A DNA stretch of 7,241 nt from Oscillospiraceae bacterium (lineage in GTDB: Bacteria > Bacillota > Clostridia > Oscillospirales > Oscillospiraceae). The position numbers and the translations under genes were made by a program. Under the pieces are notes generated by a model that was not told where the DNA came from, ran no database searches, and saw nothing but the letters and a program-made list of their open reading frames with translations. Positions 1 through 6,063 of the stretch are shown piece after piece. Where the stretch lies: positions 1-7,241 of the forward strand of contig JAFVAS010000245.1 of assembly GCA_017480395.1 (NCBI GenBank), in the 5' to 3' direction. The number at the start of each line of letters is the position of its first letter. Positions within the stretch are counted from its first letter, which is position 1.

Positions 1-498
1 GCCGCCGCTCTCCCCGTGGGCGCTGTTGTCGGGCAGGAGGATGTTATATCCCTTCCCGGCGTAGAAGGGGGCGAAGAGATAGTCGCTCTCCGCGCTGCTG
101 CCGTCGAAGCTGTGCAGCAGGATGACCGTTACGTCCGATCCCGCGTCGTAGAGGCCGCCCCGGAGCACGGCGCCGTCCGGCGCGGTCACCGTCACGTCGT
201 CCCGCAGGATGCGCTGCTTCCAGTCGTCGAAGGAGATCTGGAGGGGCAGCAGCAGGGCGCTGTCCCCGTCGGTGTGGGCCAGGCCCTTCATCTCCGAGAG
301 CACCGATGAGCTGCCATCATAATTGTCGATGAACAGGTTGGCATAGTAGCGGGGCAGCCGCGTCATCCAGGTCGCGCCGATGATCAGCAGCAGCGCAGCC
401 AGCAGCACCACATGGGTGATCTTCTGGCGGCGGGTCATTTTGGGCTTTTCGTAGGTTTTCTTTTCCCGTCCCTCGGGGGCGGTTTTTTTCTGGAACAT
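1..498 (-). CDS. Membrane-anchored alpha/beta hydrolase, N-terminal part (runs off left edge)
   Basis: Reading the minus strand from the ATG at 496-498 gives 166 codons that stay open to the window edge, so the C-terminal part is missing. A basic N-terminus (about residues 11-26) is followed by one hydrophobic segment at about 28-45, as in a type II membrane anchor with the catalytic domain outside. Around residues 123-133 a hydrophobic strand ends in HSFDG, the position of the oxyanion-hole HGxxG-type motif. Residues 150-166 read GYNILLPD then NSAHGESGG, the typical strand and turn of S33-type alpha/beta hydrolases (YqkD-like). The nucleophile elbow GxSxG and the rest of the triad lie outside the window. 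An AAGGAGGGG ribosome site overlaps the stop codon of the upstream gene at 512, so the two genes are almost certainly co-transcribed and probably translationally coupled. Substrate unknown; esterase or peptidase-like activity is inferred from the fold only. Confidence 0.8.
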   Translation of the reverse strand, partial: MFQKKTAPEGREKKTYEKPKMTRRQKITHVVLLAALLLIIGATWMTRLPRYYANLFIDNYDGSSSVLSEMKGLAHTDGDSALLLPLQISFDDWKQRILRDDVTVTAPDGAVLRGGLYDAGSDVTVILLHSFDGSSAESDYLFAPFYAGKGYNILLPDNSAHGESGG

Positions 499-511
499 CT
501 CCGTCCCCTCC

Positions 512-1585
512 TTACCGGGCAATCTGCATCGAGACCGCGTTGGTGCGCACGGCATAGTCGCCCTTATGCGCGTCCAGCCAGTCCGCGTAATTGCGCTGCG
601 TCAGCTCCTGCCGGGCCTGCACGGTCAGGCTGGACTCCCCCCAGCCGTCGAAGTAGAGCAGATAGCAGCCGGTGCTGCCCCGGAGGACGGCGCTGTCTCC
701 GCTCTTGCGGGCATCGTCGAACACCCAGTCCAGCAGCGCCGTGTCGGCCAGATCCCCATGGGTCAGGCCGGTGTAGCGGCCGTCCGGCGCGGCCTCATCG
801 TCCAGGTCGCTGTACGCCCCGGCCACAGCGCAGAAGGCGTCCAGGCCGCCCCCCTGCTCCGTGGCCCGCAAAAGGGCCTGCTCCGCCTTGTACTGGGCGT
901 TCTCCCACTGGCGCGCCTCCCGCTCCCCGGTCTGCCGGTCGGTGGCGGTGGCAAAGTAACACACCACCAGGTTGGCGGTCGGGTAGTCCTCCCCGGAAAG
1001 CCCGGCGGCATAGGCGGCTACCGCCGCCTCATCCGGGATCAGGGCAGGCATCAGCGCCTCGTCCCGGTAGGCCAGCGCCTTGGTCCGGCGAGCCTGCTGG
1101 GCATAGAAGGTCTCCTCCGTCATACCCGCGTCGTAGACGCCGGTCAGATAGCTGGAGACCTGCGTGACGTTGTTCATCACGCAGTACTCCCGCAGCAGCC
1201 GCTCCTGCAGCGCGGCATTGGCGGCGACGGCGGCGCTGGCGTCAAATCCATCGGCATTGGCGGCGGCGCAGAGGATCTCATACTCCTGCATGTCGTCCAG
1301 CGCCTGGGCGCGGAAATACTCCGCCCAGGTGGTATCGGCGTCATACTGCTGTCCCTTCAGCCGGGAATTGATGTCCAGCCCCAGCTCGTCCAGCTCCTCC
1401 CGGTGGGCGGTGACAAAGGCGCTGTACGCCTCGTAATGATAGAAGTTATACTCCGCAATGGTGTAGCTGTGGTTCCCCACATGCACCGCGGGCAGAACGC
1501 GCTGGGGGATGCCCATTCCCAGCAGAATGAGCACGCCGATGACGGGCAGGCAGGCCAGGATCAGCGCATTGGAGCGTTTTTTCAT
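512..1585 (-). CDS. Exported SurA/parvulin-like peptidyl-prolyl isomerase family protein (putative foldase)
   Basis: This 357-aa protein begins MKKRSN followed by a hydrophobic stretch at about residues 7-26, an uncleaved anchor or signal peptide, so it acts outside the membrane. Residues about 33-60 (VGNHSYTIAEYNFYHY) look like the first helix of a SurA_N/trigger-factor-like chaperone domain, followed by a long Ala/Glu-rich helical region. Residues about 200-320 have parvulin-like spacing: a strand ANLVVCYF, then a late DLADTALLDWVFDDARKSGDSAV segment resembling the family's 'F-A-A-x-L-x-x-G-x-x-S-x-V' element, then a closing strand CYLLYFDGWGE. The match is to pattern, not to a named protein, and the rotamase core is degenerate, so enzyme activity is doubtful. 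The start has a GAAAGGGA ribosome site and a good promoter upstream, and the gene is first in an operon with the hydrolase. It could equally be annotated as a hypothetical exported protein. Confidence 0.7.
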   Translation of the reverse strand: MKKRSNALILACLPVIGVLILLGMGIPQRVLPAVHVGNHSYTIAEYNFYHYEAYSAFVTAHREELDELGLDINSRLKGQQYDADTTWAEYFRAQALDDMQEYEILCAAANADGFDASAAVAANAALQERLLREYCVMNNVTQVSSYLTGVYDAGMTEETFYAQQARRTKALAYRDEALMPALIPDEAAVAAYAAGLSGEDYPTANLVVCYFATATDRQTGEREARQWENAQYKAEQALLRATEQGGGLDAFCAVAGAYSDLDDEAAPDGRYTGLTHGDLADTALLDWVFDDARKSGDSAVLRGSTGCYLLYFDGWGESSLTVQARQELTQRNYADWLDAHKGDYAVRTNAVSMQIAR

Positions 1586-1626
1586 CGCAGGATTCCCTTT
1601 CTGTTTCGATAGACGATCTGTGAAAT

Positions 1627-1655
1627 ATCATACCGGACGCGCCCGAAAAAGGCAA
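1627..1655 (-). promoter_or_regulatory. Sigma-A promoter of the foldase-like/hydrolase operon
   Basis: On the minus strand TTGCCT (1650-1655) is followed after exactly 17 nt by TATGAT (1627-1632), close to the TTGACA/TATAAT consensus. Transcription would start near 1620, leaving a leader of about 35 nt before the ATG at 1585. Confidence 0.75.
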
Positions 1656-1690
1656 GGGCGGCCGTGTCCGCTAGGATAGTCCACGGCGGT

Positions 1691-1732
1691 TTTTTAAAAC
1701 CAGGAGCCGGAATGTCTCCATTCCGGCTCCTG
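1691..1732 (-). terminator. Intrinsic terminator of the GntP-family permease gene
   Basis: A perfect 14-bp stem (arms 1701-1714 and 1719-1732) with a 4-nt loop lies 37 bases past the permease stop codon. In the minus direction it is followed by GTTTT and then an A run. The stem is strong and the U tract short, so termination in the minus direction is likely. There is no T tract on the plus side. It separates the permease from the next operon's promoter at 1655. Confidence 0.8.
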
Positions 1733-1769
1733 CCGACGTTCCCAATACGGTTTGACTTCGGTCAGGCGA

Positions 1770-3143
1770 TCAATAGAAGATGATGGCACCGACCACAGCG
1801 ACCAGGCTGAAGATCACGGGGAAGAGGACCGTCAGCACAAAGCTGTACTTGTAGGACTCCTTCATGTTGGTTCTGAACACGGCCATACCCTGCGCCAGCA
1901 TGGCGGAGTGAGGCAGGGAGTCGAAGGTGGTGGCGGCGGACACCGCAATCCGGTGCACCGCAGCGGGGTTGACGCCCAGCTGGTTGCCGGGGCCATACAT
2001 GGGGCCGAAGGTGGACAGCCACATGACCATGCCGCCCACGCCGTCGGCGCACAGAGCGGCGATCAGGCAGACGGACAGCCACACAGTCAGGTAGGGGTTG
2101 ACGTGGATGTTCATGAAGGCGCCCATCAGGGTGTCATAGCAGGCGGAGGCGGCAGTCACCTTGCCGAAGCCATAGACGCAGGCGGCGACAAAGATGAAGC
2201 CGAACATCTCGGTGCAGCCCTGGGACAGGATACGGCCCAGCTTGATCTTGTGGATGCAGGTATCCCAGTTCAGGAAGACGATGACGGCGCAGGTGATCCA
2301 CATGCCGAAGATCAGAGCCTGCATGGCGGTCAGGCCCAGGTTCTGGAACACCAGCACCAGGACGATGATCAGGACGATGGGCAGGATGGCCTTCCAGAAG
2401 GCGGGCAGCTCCAGATCGCCGAACTCAGCGCTGGAACCGAACTCATCGGCCTCGTCGGTGGTGTAGTGCTCGCCGTTCTTGCGGGCCTTGTGGATCAGGT
2501 GCTGCATGTAGATGATCACCAGGATAATGCCCACGGCGGCGGTGGCCAGGGACAGCAGGGGCGCGGCCATGGTGGTGGTGCCCAGGAACATGGTGGGCAG
2601 CACGTTGGGCATGGCGGGCACGCCGGGCAGGGTGAAGGTCACGATGGGCGGCACGGCGATGCAGGCGGCGTAGCCGATGTAGATGGGCAGGTCAACCTTC
2701 TTCATCAGGGAGAACGTCATGGTCGCCACGATGAAGATGTAGGTGTTGATGCCGGCCAGCTGCAGCAGCGCGGCGACAATCGCGATGATGTAGGGTGAAA
2801 AGTCCGGGTTGATCCATTTGATCATGGTGTTGGCCATGGACTCGCCGGATTTGGTCTCCCGCATCAGGAAGGAGAACAGACCGGCGGAGATGAAGCCAAA
2901 GCCATTCTGCCCGATGAACTCACCGACGCCGGCGATCCAGGTGTTGGTCATGGTGTCGATGAAGCCCATGCCGCTGCCCAGGGCGACCACCGCGGAGGCG
3001 ATGATGGCGGAGGCGGCGGTGTTGATCCCCTTATAGCAGAGGATGACGAACAGCACGATGCCGCCAACCAGCAGGATCGCAGAGACCGGCACGGAGCTCA
3101 GGAACGGGATAGGCTGGGGAATCGCTTCTTCTACGGGTGGCAT
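1770..3143 (-). CDS. GntP-family permease (gluconate/organic-acid:H+ symporter-like)
   Basis: This 457-aa protein has the usual GntP length and is almost entirely hydrophobic segments, roughly a dozen transmembrane helices, with one hydrophilic loop at about residues 215-245 rich in charged residues (HKARKNGEHY to EADEFGSS). Family-like features are the FTLPGVPAMPNV motif in the first half, matching the 'PGPPA' type motif of GntP/COG2610 permeases, and DSLPHSAML near the C-terminus, matching the conserved 'LPHSGA' motif. These proteins import gluconate or other small carboxylates with protons through the cytoplasmic membrane; the actual substrate cannot be read here. The start is supported by a GAGGAGG ribosome site about 9 bases before the ATG. 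The gene is monocistronic, with its own promoter and a terminator. It lies just downstream of the LysR gene, so it may supply the substrate handled by the divergent operon, but that is inference. Confidence 0.85.
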   Translation of the reverse strand: MPPVEEAIPQPIPFLSSVPVSAILLVGGIVLFVILCYKGINTAASAIIASAVVALGSGMGFIDTMTNTWIAGVGEFIGQNGFGFISAGLFSFLMRETKSGESMANTMIKWINPDFSPYIIAIVAALLQLAGINTYIFIVATMTFSLMKKVDLPIYIGYAACIAVPPIVTFTLPGVPAMPNVLPTMFLGTTTMAAPLLSLATAAVGIILVIIYMQHLIHKARKNGEHYTTDEADEFGSSAEFGDLELPAFWKAILPIVLIIVLVLVFQNLGLTAMQALIFGMWITCAVIVFLNWDTCIHKIKLGRILSQGCTEMFGFIFVAACVYGFGKVTAASACYDTLMGAFMNIHVNPYLTVWLSVCLIAALCADGVGGMVMWLSTFGPMYGPGNQLGVNPAAVHRIAVSAATTFDSLPHSAMLAQGMAVFRTNMKESYKYSFVLTVLFPVIFSLVAVVGAIIFY

Positions 3144-3259
3144 AAAGTAACCTCCTCATTTTCTCGTTGTTCTGGGTGGATAGGGACGGCCCGTCCGGCA
3201 TACCCCCCGGTCTGCGGGGACAGGCTGCAAACCTCGGGAACAGAAAGTCTGCGAATATT

Positions 3260-3288
3260 ATATTACAGGACGGGGCGAAACTTGTAAA
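3260..3288 (-). promoter_or_regulatory. Sigma-A promoter of the GntP-family permease gene
   Basis: The minus strand carries TTTACA (3283-3288), a 17-nt spacer and TAATAT (3260-3265); an overlapping TATAAT lies 3 bases further downstream. Start near 3253 gives a leader of about 110 nt before the permease ATG. I see no recognisable riboswitch in that leader, only a short GGACGG/CCGTCC dyad at 3184-3196. Confidence 0.7.
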
Positions 3289-3382
3289 ACCACCAAATGG
3301 AGCGCAACCACAACCGGATGTTTCACTCTTCGTATTTTTTCAGCATCTTGGACAAAACGGCGTTTCCCCTTTTGACGCGCGC

Positions 3383-3414
3383 AAAACCCCCGGCCGCAAA
3401 CCCGTGGCCGGGGG
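3383..3414 (-). terminator. Intrinsic terminator of the LysR-type regulator gene
   Basis: A perfect 9-bp GC stem (CCCCCGGCC at 3387-3395 with GGCCGGGGG at 3406-3414, 10-nt loop) lies 26 bases past the LysR stop codon. In the minus direction it is followed by TTTT (3383-3386). The U tract is short, so some read-through into the permease is possible. Confidence 0.7.
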
Positions 3415-3440
3415 AACGTAATATGATGGAGGATTCTTTT

Positions 3441-4337
3441 TTATTTCGCGCCATTCCTCTGGCTCTGGCTCACGCTCTCCACAAAGGCGCGGGCGCAGCG
3501 CTTTTTCAGATCCTTGCGCCAGGCAAGCACGACATCGGTGAACTGCCCGGTGGGATAGGAGCGGAAGGCGGCGCTCTGCACCAGGCGGCAGCTGTCCAGC
3601 AGGAACATGACCCCCTCCATCTGCTCCACCGACGCCACCGAGGACTGCAGGTTCTCCGTGGGAATCAGGTGCTGGGTGGAGAAGCCGAAGTTCAGCATCC
3701 GCCGGGCCATCAGCATCTCGTCCGCCGTCGGGTCCGGAGTGTAGAAGACGGGATCGTTGCGAAAATCCATAAAGCTGGCGTCCGGGGTGGCCCTGGGATC
3801 ATCGGAGGAGACCACCAGCATCTCCTGCTGCCGCCCCACAGAGACATAGGAGAAGAGCTCTGCGGCGCGGTTGTCAGCCAGCTCCTGGGAGAAGGTGAAG
3901 GCCACGTCCACCACACCGTCCTCCAGCCACTCCAGCATGGTCCAATGGGGCGCGCTGGAGAACTTGATCTTGATTTCCGGATGGGCGACGCGGAAGGCAT
4001 GGTGCAGCGCCCGGGTGTCCTGCCGGATCTCCATCAGCTCGGGCATACCGATGTTCAGCGTCCGGCTCCAGTCGCTGCCCAGCTTCGCCGCCTCCCGGTG
4101 GGCCTCGGCGACGATTTCATCCACCTGGGAGAAGGCGCGGAAATAGATCTCCCCCTCCGGCGTCAGGCTCAGCCTGCCCCGCTCCCGGTTGAAGAGGGTG
4201 CAGCCCAGATCCTGCTCCAGCTTGGCCATCTGCTTGCTGACCGCCTGCTGGCTGAGATACAGCTGCTTGGCTGCCTCGGTGAATTTTCCCACCCGGGCCA
4301 GAGTGAGAAACGTTTTTACCGTTGACTCATTGACCAT
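3441..4337 (-). CDS. LysR-type transcriptional regulator
   Basis: At 298 aa this has the normal LysR length. Residues 1-62 form the winged helix-turn-helix: FLTLARVGKFTEAAKQLYLS, then QQAVSKQMAKLEQDLGCTLFNR, ending with the typical LTPEGEIYF. A linker helix (about 65-88) leads to the periplasmic-binding-protein-like effector domain (about 90-290), starting with LNIGMPELM. The effector domain is divergent and gives no ligand. Such proteins are tetrameric DNA-binding activators or repressors that often control a divergent operon in response to a pathway metabolite. Here the divergent operon encodes three SnoaL-like proteins, and the shared intergenic region holds two dyads between the promoters. 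The start at 4337 fits the family N-terminus and has a weak GGGGG ribosome site. The gene ends with its own terminator. Confidence 0.95.
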   Translation of the reverse strand: MVNESTVKTFLTLARVGKFTEAAKQLYLSQQAVSKQMAKLEQDLGCTLFNRERGRLSLTPEGEIYFRAFSQVDEIVAEAHREAAKLGSDWSRTLNIGMPELMEIRQDTRALHHAFRVAHPEIKIKFSSAPHWTMLEWLEDGVVDVAFTFSQELADNRAAELFSYVSVGRQQEMLVVSSDDPRATPDASFMDFRNDPVFYTPDPTADEMLMARRMLNFGFSTQHLIPTENLQSSVASVEQMEGVMFLLDSCRLVQSAAFRSYPTGQFTDVVLAWRKDLKKRCARAFVESVSQSQRNGAK

Positions 4338-4370
4338 CTCTCGCGCCCCCTGTTTTATATATTTAATTGT

Positions 4371-4399
4371 ATCATAGCACAGAGCCCCCCGTTCTTCAA
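4371..4399 (-). promoter_or_regulatory. Sigma-A promoter of the LysR-type regulator gene
   Basis: TTGAAG (4394-4399) and TATGAT (4371-4376) on the minus strand are separated by 17 nt, with a TG two bases upstream of the -10 box (extended -10). Start near 4364 gives a leader of about 27 nt. The dyad at 4405-4419 lies just upstream of the -35 box, suited to autoregulation. Confidence 0.7.
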
Positions 4400-4404
4400 G
4401 ATGG

Positions 4405-4444
4405 ACTTTTGATAAAAGTAACCGGCAGTTGTGAGATTGTGCCG
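4405..4444. promoter_or_regulatory. Candidate LysR operator: two dyads between divergent promoters
   Basis: The first dyad is ACTTTT-GAT-AAAAGT (4405-4419, centre 4412). The second is CGGCA-N12-TGCCG (4423-4444, centre 4433.5). Their centres are about 21.5 bp apart, two helical turns, so they face the same side of DNA, as the recognition and activation sites of LysR tetramers usually do. Relative to the predicted start of the SnoaL operon (near 4489) they centre at about -77 and -55. Neither is a textbook T-N11-A box, so this remains a position-based inference. Confidence 0.45.
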
Positions 4445-4453
4445 CTTTACTGT

Positions 4454-4482
4454 TTTACTTTCCCGATCCCCCTGTTTAAAAT
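4454..4482 (+). promoter_or_regulatory. Promoter of the three-gene SnoaL-like operon
   Basis: TTTACT (4454-4459) and TAAAAT (4477-4482) are separated by 17 nt on the plus strand. The -35 box is weaker than those of the other promoters here, which suits dependence on an activator such as the divergent LysR protein. Start near 4489 leaves a leader of about 115 nt. Confidence 0.6.
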
Positions 4483-4544
4483 AAAGATAAGCGGAAGATG
4501 GACCCCCCGCCATCGCAAAAACGAAACCGACGTTTCCCAACCGC

Positions 4545-4574
4545 TTTCCCCTCCGGCCCGCGCCGGAGGGGAAG
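4545..4574 (+). other. Stable leader hairpin upstream of the SnoaL-like operon
   Basis: Positions 4546-4557 pair perfectly with 4562-4573 (12 bp plus one G-U pair, loop CCGC). It has no T tract on either strand, so it is not a simple terminator. It ends 12 bases before the AAGGAGGT ribosome site (4586-4593) and leaves that site free. It is more likely an mRNA 5' stabiliser or a protein-binding site than an attenuator. Confidence 0.55.
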
Positions 4575-4603
4575 AACATAAAAACAAGGAGGTAACCGCT
4601 GCT

Positions 4604-5338
4604 ATGGCTAGAACATTGGAAGAGCTGAAGCTGGGCTTCGCCCGCGTGGAGGCCGCCCAGGCCTGCCGCAACCTGATGGGCAAATACAGCTATCTGCACA
4701 CGGCAATGCGCAACAAGGACTATGTTCAGCTCTGGGCCAACCGGGAGGACGACCTGCTGGTCATGCCCTGGGGCTATTATCAGGGCATCGAGGGCGTGCG
4801 CAAATGTTATCTGGAGGATCACGGCGACCGGAATGATCCGGAGATCCAGGACTCCCCCATCCTCAAGGGCGGCATGATGATGCACTGCATGGACACCCAG
4901 GTGCTGGAGGTGGCCGCCGACGGCAAGACCGCCCAGGGCGCCTGGATCAGCCCCGGCCACGAGAGCTGCTTTATCCCCGACTTTGACAAGATCCCCGGCT
5001 GGAAGAAGGGCGATCCCGTGCCCCCCGACGCACCCATGGTCTCCTCCTGCGAGTGGGCCTGGAGCAAATATCAGGTGGACTTCATCCTGGAGGACGGCGA
5101 GTGGAAGTTCTGGAAGATGCGCCTGTGGCCCATCTACAAGACCGACTTCTATGTCTCCTGGACCGACCACCCCGACATGGACCCGGTGGACTTCCCCTTC
5201 CAGAACCACAAGCCGCTGCCCCGGCCCAACTGGGCCTGGAGCCCCGACACCGTCTATCCCGCCAACGAGCCGGAGCCCCCGCTGCCCTACGAGCACTATG
5301 AGGACGCGGTGCCTGCCCTGTGGGCGGAGTACAAATAA
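4604..5338 (+). CDS. SnoaL-like / NTF2-fold protein, paralog 1 of 3
   Basis: The ATG at 4604 is chosen because AAGGAGGT lies 10 bases before it and the protein then starts like its two paralogs; 244 aa. There is no signal peptide, so it is cytoplasmic. A short N-terminal helix leads into CRNLMGKYSYLHT (21-33), HGDRNDP (73-79), GGMMMH (89-94), DGKTAQGAW (106-114) and DGEWKFWKMRLWP (164-176), the helix-strand order of the SnoaL_4/NTF2-like fold. Family members include BaiE bile-acid 7-alpha-dehydratase and scytalone dehydratase. By recalled alignment, Tyr28 and His94 sit where BaiE has catalytic Tyr30 and His83, but BaiE Asp35 and Asp106 are not conserved (Thr33; Gly118), so the chemistry may differ. 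The C-terminal extension (about 180-244), ending in VYPANEP and PYEHYED, is longer than in BaiE (166 aa). It is the first gene of the operon. Function is unproven; a lyase or isomerase on a cyclic substrate is an inference. Confidence 0.8.
   Translation: MARTLEELKLGFARVEAAQACRNLMGKYSYLHTAMRNKDYVQLWANREDDLLVMPWGYYQGIEGVRKCYLEDHGDRNDPEIQDSPILKGGMMMHCMDTQVLEVAADGKTAQGAWISPGHESCFIPDFDKIPGWKKGDPVPPDAPMVSSCEWAWSKYQVDFILEDGEWKFWKMRLWPIYKTDFYVSWTDHPDMDPVDFPFQNHKPLPRPNWAWSPDTVYPANEPEPPLPYEHYEDAVPALWAEYK
4661..4693 (+). repeat. 33-bp segment identical in paralogs 1 and 2 (copy 1)
   Basis: This segment encodes ACRNLMGKYSY and is base-for-base identical to 5416-5448. The third paralog keeps a 20-bp core of it at 6121-6140. 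It marks the tandem duplication and the strongest sequence constraint. Confidence 0.85.
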
Positions 5339-5352
5339 GGAGGGATCAAGTC

Positions 5353-6060
5353 ATGACTGAGCAAGAAATGCTGGAAGCGCTGACCCTCAAGCTGGAGCGG
5401 CTGGAGGCCCAGGAGGCCTGCCGCAACCTGATGGGCAAATACAGCTATTATCACACCGCCTTCCGCAATGCGGAGTACATCGACCTCTGGGCCAAGCGGG
5501 ACGACGACCTGCTCGCCATGCCCTGGGGCGACTATGTGGGCTTTGAGGGCGTCAAGGCCTGCTACATGAACGACCACGGCGACCGCAACGACCCCAAGAC
5601 CTATGAGAGCCTCAGAGGCTCCGTGATGATGCACACCATGAATACCGAGATCATCGAGGTCTCCGCCGACGGCCAGACCGCCAAGGGCGCCTTCTTCAGC
5701 GATGGCCACGAGACCTATATCGAGGGCCGCGTTCCCGGCTTCCAGGATCCCAACGCCAAGCTGGAGCCCCATGCCGAGTGGTGCTGGGGCGCCTACGCCG
5801 TGGACTTCATCAAGGACAACGGCGAGTGGAAGATCTGGCACATGCGCCTCTACCCCATCAACAAGAGCGAGTACGGCACCAGCTGGGTGGACGCCATCCA
5901 GCCCACCCCGGAGGACTACACCTTCACCAGCGGCAAGCTCGCCCGCCGGATGTGGCACTACTCCCCCGACGAGGTCTATCCCGCAAATCAGCCCGCCATT
6001 CCCTGGCCTTACGAGAAGTTCGAGGACGTGGGCATCACCTTTTTGGACGAGGAGGACTGA
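5353..6060 (+). CDS. SnoaL-like / NTF2-fold protein, paralog 2 of 3
   Basis: The start at 5353 (235 aa) is preferred over an in-frame ATG at 5320, which lies inside the previous gene; AAGGAGGG (5337-5344) overlaps the upstream stop codon and sits 8 bases before 5353. The protein is clearly homologous to its neighbours on both sides: CRNLMGKYSYYHTAFRN (23-39), HGDRNDP (75-81), SVMMH (90-94), DGQTAKGAF (106-114), SDGHET (116-121), NGEWKIWHMRLYP, and a C-terminal VYPANQP and PYEKFED. Tyr30 and His94 fall at the BaiE-like catalytic Tyr and His positions; the Asp35 equivalent is Thr35. His119 is shared with paralog 1 and could be a second active-site histidine as in scytalone dehydratase, but the alignment there is uncertain. 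Cytoplasmic, no membrane segment. Stop-overlapping ribosome sites suggest coupled translation and roughly matched amounts, compatible with hetero-oligomers. Specific reaction unknown. Confidence 0.8.
   Translation: MTEQEMLEALTLKLERLEAQEACRNLMGKYSYYHTAFRNAEYIDLWAKRDDDLLAMPWGDYVGFEGVKACYMNDHGDRNDPKTYESLRGSVMMHTMNTEIIEVSADGQTAKGAFFSDGHETYIEGRVPGFQDPNAKLEPHAEWCWGAYAVDFIKDNGEWKIWHMRLYPINKSEYGTSWVDAIQPTPEDYTFTSGKLARRMWHYSPDEVYPANQPAIPWPYEKFEDVGITFLDEED
5416..5448 (+). repeat. 33-bp segment identical in paralogs 1 and 2 (copy 2)
   Basis: Exact copy of 4661-4693, in frame, encoding the same ACRNLMGKYSY peptide with the same codons. Confidence 0.85.
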
Positions 6061-6063
6061 ACC

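Noticed and set aside
1540..1585. Lipoprotein signal in the foldase-like protein (Cys12 after LILA)
   Set aside because: The residue before the last position is Leu, not a usual lipobox residue, and the hydrophobic segment continues well past the cysteine, so an uncleaved anchor or ordinary signal peptide fits better.
1752..2798. Long plus-strand open frame (348 codons) opposite the permease
   Set aside because: Its product is Gly/His/Asp/Gln-rich low complexity, the mirror image of a membrane-protein gene; the permease on the other strand has family motifs, promoter and terminator.
3297..4325. Plus-strand open frame (342 codons) opposite the LysR gene
   Set aside because: The LysR reading has an unmistakable helix-turn-helix and normal family length; the plus-strand frame has no recognisable domain.
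4367..4603. N-terminal extension of paralog 1 in the same frame
   Set aside because: It would cross the operon promoter and the leader hairpin, and the good ribosome site points to the ATG at 4604, where similarity to the paralogs begins.
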